This document shows positions 6,949 through 9,626 of a DNA stretch of 9,626 nt, in pieces. Made by a program: the position numbers and the translations under genes. Every line of letters begins with the position of its first letter. Position 1 is the first letter of the stretch. The stretch spans positions 1-9,626 of the forward strand of contig JAQWRO010000013.1 of NCBI GenBank assembly GCA_029243665.1, written 5' to 3'. The notes under the pieces are model-generated. The model did no database searches and was not told where the DNA came from. It saw only the letters and a list, made by a program, of their open reading frames with translations. The DNA is from Gammaproteobacteria bacterium (GTDB taxonomy: Bacteria > Pseudomonadota > Gammaproteobacteria > Comchoanobacterales > Comchoanobacteraceae).

Positions 6949-9489
6949 ATGATAATAGACATTAAAAAACAACGATCACTTTTGAAAGAAAGTAATTTGA
7001 ACGAAGGTCAGAAAGAATTATTTGAGACACTTCAGGATACGATAGCAAAAGGTGAAGCAACCCCACAAACATATGATAAATTAAATGAACTTTTAGATAG
7101 CGCAGATAGTCAATCTTTAAGATTCTTCCATAATGAAATTTTGGTACAAATTCAGCCGAGTGAACATGACGCAGAAAACTTTAGTTTTGGAGAAGCTTAT
7201 CCTGATTCAAGCGATGAAGAATTTTCTCATGTTAATCCTGCTGAAACAGCTGCTGTTACAGGTTCTCAACCTGCTGCTGGTGGTGGTAATGTTACTTCTT
7301 CTACCGAACAAATAACTACTGGTGCTCCAAGTAATGTAGATGGTTCTGATGACGGAAATTCTGTTGATTCTAATGATGGGAAGAAAGAAGGCACTTCTAT
7401 ATTGTCTAGATTATCAAGCATGATCCCGTCTTTTACTATCTCAAAAAATAAAGTTGTCGATCCTGCTGCCAATGCTGAAAATGCTACTGAGTCAGAAGAG
7501 CAGCTGTTAGCACGTCAATTTGCTGCTGAAGCTATAGGTAGTGCTATGGACACAATTGAAAACAATGCTAAACGAGAAAACGCCGCCACTACGATTCAAA
7601 AGGTTTACAGGGGCGGAACAGGAAGAAAACAAGTAAAAAGCATGGCTGACGTTGTAAATACTGTTATGAATCTAGGTGAGCACAATAAAGCTGTGAAAAA
7701 AGCGAAAGCTGAAATGACACCAGAACAACTTTATTATCAAGAAACTCACGTTGAGAAAAAAGTTTCAAAGACAGATCTGATGAAGAGCTCTCGTGCAGTA
7801 CGTTACGCAAAACTTACAAAAAGAAATGAGCTTCTGAATGCCTTATATGGTAGAGATCGGACTACTTTGTTCAGCGAAACAGTAAAACCCTACGATAACA
7901 GCGTTAATTCTGCAAGCAACATAAGGAAAGATGTATATCATTATGTTCAAAACAATATTGAGAGTGCTATAATTGCTGGAAATGAAAATGTTGAAATTTC
8001 ATTAGCAAAACTTGAAGGCATGGGCCTAAAAATAGATGAAAAACATCTTGTTCACATTAAGGAAGTTGAAGGTGGGCAGACTAACATAGTTCGAGGTATC
8101 AAAATACCTGTCATGTACATGGATAAAGCACATAAACAATTAAAGCCACTTGATATAGATGTTGATGTAAAAATCGATCCTACAACAAAGGAAAGAATTG
8201 GATATGAGCGTGGGAACAACATTACGGTAGACGGAAACACCGTACCGGGAGATATAAAACTTTATGGCGTCATTCCATTAACCCAAGGTATGGCAGGATC
8301 GATTGGATATACACCATTTAATTGGCTTGGGCATAAAATGACTCCAGGGGTTTCTTCAAGATCTTTAGATAGTATGTATAACCCTAACAACGATCAAAAG
8401 AAAGCTAACAGACAAAACTATGCTGCAGGAGTAATAGGTATGGTTGCAGCATTCTGGTTAATCCTTTCAGCAAATCAAGTTGCTACAGGCGCAGCACTTA
8501 TTGGTACCCTTGCGATACCTGGTGGACCTGCGATTGTATTAGGTTTTGCGGCAGCAATTATAGCCGTAACAGTTGGTATATATGTGTTCAACCACTGGGA
8601 TTCTGTCAAACAAGGATTATTGTTTACTGGTGCAGTATTTATTTGGTTCGCAATGAGAGCTTTCGAATTAGTTATAGCTAAACCTTTCTTAGCAATAGGT
8701 CTAATCGCAGTAAGTGCACTTAGATTCGCATTAAACCTACTTGGAAATGCTTTAAAAGTAGCTGGGATAGTAATTGCAACTGTTGGTAGCATTATTGGAT
8801 ATGTTGTTGGTAAAGCTATTGGTTCATGGAAAAATAATAGCGAAATGATTGAATTACTAATCAAAGAAGTCCGAACTTTACGAAATGAGGTTAGAAATGG
8901 TAATCAAGAAATTTCAAATGATGATGCCGACATAAAAGAGGAACTAGGAGCCCAAACAACTAGCGCATGGGTTGATGTAAAGATGGGTCAATTCTATAGC
9001 CACCTTTCATTCCAAGCTGGCTTGATCGGGGAATCATGCAAATCATTTGGTAACTCATTAAGTGATGTTTGGGCTAGACTTTCTGATGTTGTTAATAGAC
9101 TTTTGGATTATATTAAACCTATGTTAGGTTTGAAGTTGAAGACATCAGATGTTATTAGAGCTGAACAAGTTACTACTGCTGCTACTGCTTCAGGACAAGG
9201 AGGAGATATGGTGGCAACAACATCTACTGAATCAGTTAACGGTGGTGCTTTTGATTTATTCGAAAAAGATACATCGTCACAAAAGCAAGACAAGTATGAT
9301 ATTCAGAAGAAAGCTGATCAAAAGAATGAAAGTTGTAAGGATTTCATTAGTAAAGGACAAGATGTCTTATTTCATGGAAATGTTTCATCAAGTATTCTTA
9401 GCTTATTTCCAAAAGCAGTTTCAAAAGACTCAAGTGAGCTTGAACCTTTACTAGGAAATGGACACAAACACAGTAATGATGGTGTATAA
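6949..9489 (+). CDS. Large multi-pass membrane protein with IQ motif and acidic dileucine tail, candidate effector, 846 aa
   Basis: The family is not recognised. Residues 1-75 are helical. Residues about 76-180 are disordered, rich in Ser, Asp, Gly and Thr, with an acidic SSDEEF at 87-92. Residues 190-250 are helical and contain I216-Q-K-V-Y-R221-G222-G-T-G-R226, a complete IQ motif (IQxxxRGxxxR) that binds calmodulin in eukaryotic proteins. Residues 250-485 form a mixed, probably folded region. Residues 492-624 contain about six hydrophobic segments (near 492-508, 511-523, 526-547, 556-577, 579-601, 604-624) rich in Ala, Gly and Ile. A charged helix with coiled-coil character follows (631-667). 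The C-terminal tail is polar and ends with S-S-E-L-E-P-L-L-G-N-G near 830-840, fitting the [DE]xxxL[LI] sorting signal. There is no N-terminal signal peptide. This layout fits an effector inserted in a host membrane; a bacterial inner-membrane protein is the main alternative. A strong terminator ends the unit. Confidence 0.9.
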   Translation: MIIDIKKQRSLLKESNLNEGQKELFETLQDTIAKGEATPQTYDKLNELLDSADSQSLRFFHNEILVQIQPSEHDAENFSFGEAYPDSSDEEFSHVNPAETAAVTGSQPAAGGGNVTSSTEQITTGAPSNVDGSDDGNSVDSNDGKKEGTSILSRLSSMIPSFTISKNKVVDPAANAENATESEEQLLARQFAAEAIGSAMDTIENNAKRENAATTIQKVYRGGTGRKQVKSMADVVNTVMNLGEHNKAVKKAKAEMTPEQLYYQETHVEKKVSKTDLMKSSRAVRYAKLTKRNELLNALYGRDRTTLFSETVKPYDNSVNSASNIRKDVYHYVQNNIESAIIAGNENVEISLAKLEGMGLKIDEKHLVHIKEVEGGQTNIVRGIKIPVMYMDKAHKQLKPLDIDVDVKIDPTTKERIGYERGNNITVDGNTVPGDIKLYGVIPLTQGMAGSIGYTPFNWLGHKMTPGVSSRSLDSMYNPNNDQKKANRQNYAAGVIGMVAAFWLILSANQVATGAALIGTLAIPGGPAIVLGFAAAIIAVTVGIYVFNHWDSVKQGLLFTGAVFIWFAMRAFELVIAKPFLAIGLIAVSALRFALNLLGNALKVAGIVIATVGSIIGYVVGKAIGSWKNNSEMIELLIKEVRTLRNEVRNGNQEISNDDADIKEELGAQTTSAWVDVKMGQFYSHLSFQAGLIGESCKSFGNSLSDVWARLSDVVNRLLDYIKPMLGLKLKTSDVIRAEQVTTAATASGQGGDMVATTSTESVNGGAFDLFEKDTSSQKQDKYDIQKKADQKNESCKDFISKGQDVLFHGNVSSSILSLFPKAVSKDSSELEPLLGNGHKHSNDGV

Positions 9490-9507
9490 ACCTTAAAGGA
9501 CTAACTT

Positions 9508-9536
9508 AAAAAGAGCGCGAAAGCGCTCTTTTTTTT
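9508..9536 (+). terminator. Intrinsic terminator of the 846-aa gene
   Basis: AAGAGCGC (9511-9518) and GCGCTCTT (9523-9530) form a perfect 8-bp stem around a GAAA tetraloop, followed by a run of T to 9536. Three A before the stem pair with the first T of the run. It starts 18 bases after the stop codon at 9487-9489, so transcription of the island is expected to end here. Confidence 0.96.
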
Positions 9537-9626
9537 ATCCCCAAAATAATAAAACACATGATATACAATGCTTTAATAGATTTTTTCGAATTTTCAATTG
9601 ATTAAATTTATGGTACCTTAATATAA
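9537..9626. other. AT-rich tail, possible promoter of a downstream gene
   Basis: No coding frame is visible in these 90 bases. ATTTAT (9606-9611), five bases, then CTTAAT (9617-9622) has the geometry of the tandem boxes seen upstream, with the second half matching the PmrA hexamer perfectly. The expected -10 position lies beyond the window, so this cannot be tested here. Confidence 0.3.

Noticed and set aside
7198..7260. FFAT-like VAP-binding motif near SSDEEF in the 846-aa protein
   Set aside because: The acidic stretch and single Phe do not satisfy the core (two Phe, then Asp-Ala-x-Glu).
8475..8864. 129-codon open frame on the minus strand
   Set aside because: It lies opposite the membrane segments of the 846-aa gene; hydrophobic Ala/Ile codons commonly give open antisense frames. 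It has no ribosome binding site or promoter.
9149..9454. 101-codon plus-strand frame inside the 846-aa gene, with a Leu-rich start
   Set aside because: The Leu run is an out-of-frame reading of Thr/Ala repeats (act/gct codons); the in-frame protein continues through it with a normal tail.
1..9626. CRISPR arrays, tRNA/rRNA genes, insertion sequences or integrase genes
   Set aside because: No regularly spaced repeats, tRNA-like cloverleaf, transposase motifs or terminal inverted repeats were seen by eye.

Overview
The window looks like an AT-rich intracellular gammaproteobacterium, most plausibly a member of the Legionellales (Legionella, Coxiella, Berkiella or Aquicella relatives). This is an inference. 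The two recognisable genes, accD and clpB, are of proteobacterial type. The other five genes are unrecognised proteins, several of which carry short motifs normally used by eukaryotic cells, as Dot/Icm (type IV) effectors do. No secretion-system gene lies in the window to prove this.

Layout: positions 1-722 (minus strand) hold the N-terminal 240 codons of accD, truncated by the window edge. Positions 723-839 are a divergent intergenic region with a perfect 11-bp inverted repeat and a cluster of TTAA sites. An 80-residue orphan protein (840-1082) follows, then clpB (1163-3658). After a 214-bp gap come three unrecognised genes on the plus strand: 501 aa (3873-5378), 126 aa (5404-5784) and 319 aa (5840-6799). 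A large 846-aa multi-pass membrane protein (6949-9489) follows, closed by a strong intrinsic terminator (9508-9536). The last 90 bp are AT-rich and may be the promoter region of a further gene.

The most interesting part is 3873-9489, read here as a candidate effector island. The 126-aa protein ends in Cys-Cys-Asn-Ile-Ser, a CaaX-type prenylation signal with an adjacent cysteine. The 846-aa protein has a complete calmodulin-binding IQ motif (I216 to R226), about six hydrophobic segments and a C-terminal acidic dileucine motif (ELEPLL) resembling endosome/lysosome sorting signals. The 319-aa protein contains FENPAY, which fits the FxNPxY endocytic adaptor motif. Two of the gene starts share a promoter layout: a tandem TTAA-type element with an 11-bp repeat period, resembling the PmrA box (CTTAAT-N5-CTTAAT), whose CTTAAG half-site sits exactly 10 bp before a TATAAT/CATAAT -10 box. 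Together these suggest co-regulated genes for proteins that act in or on host membranes. All functional statements about these five genes are inferences from short motifs and context.
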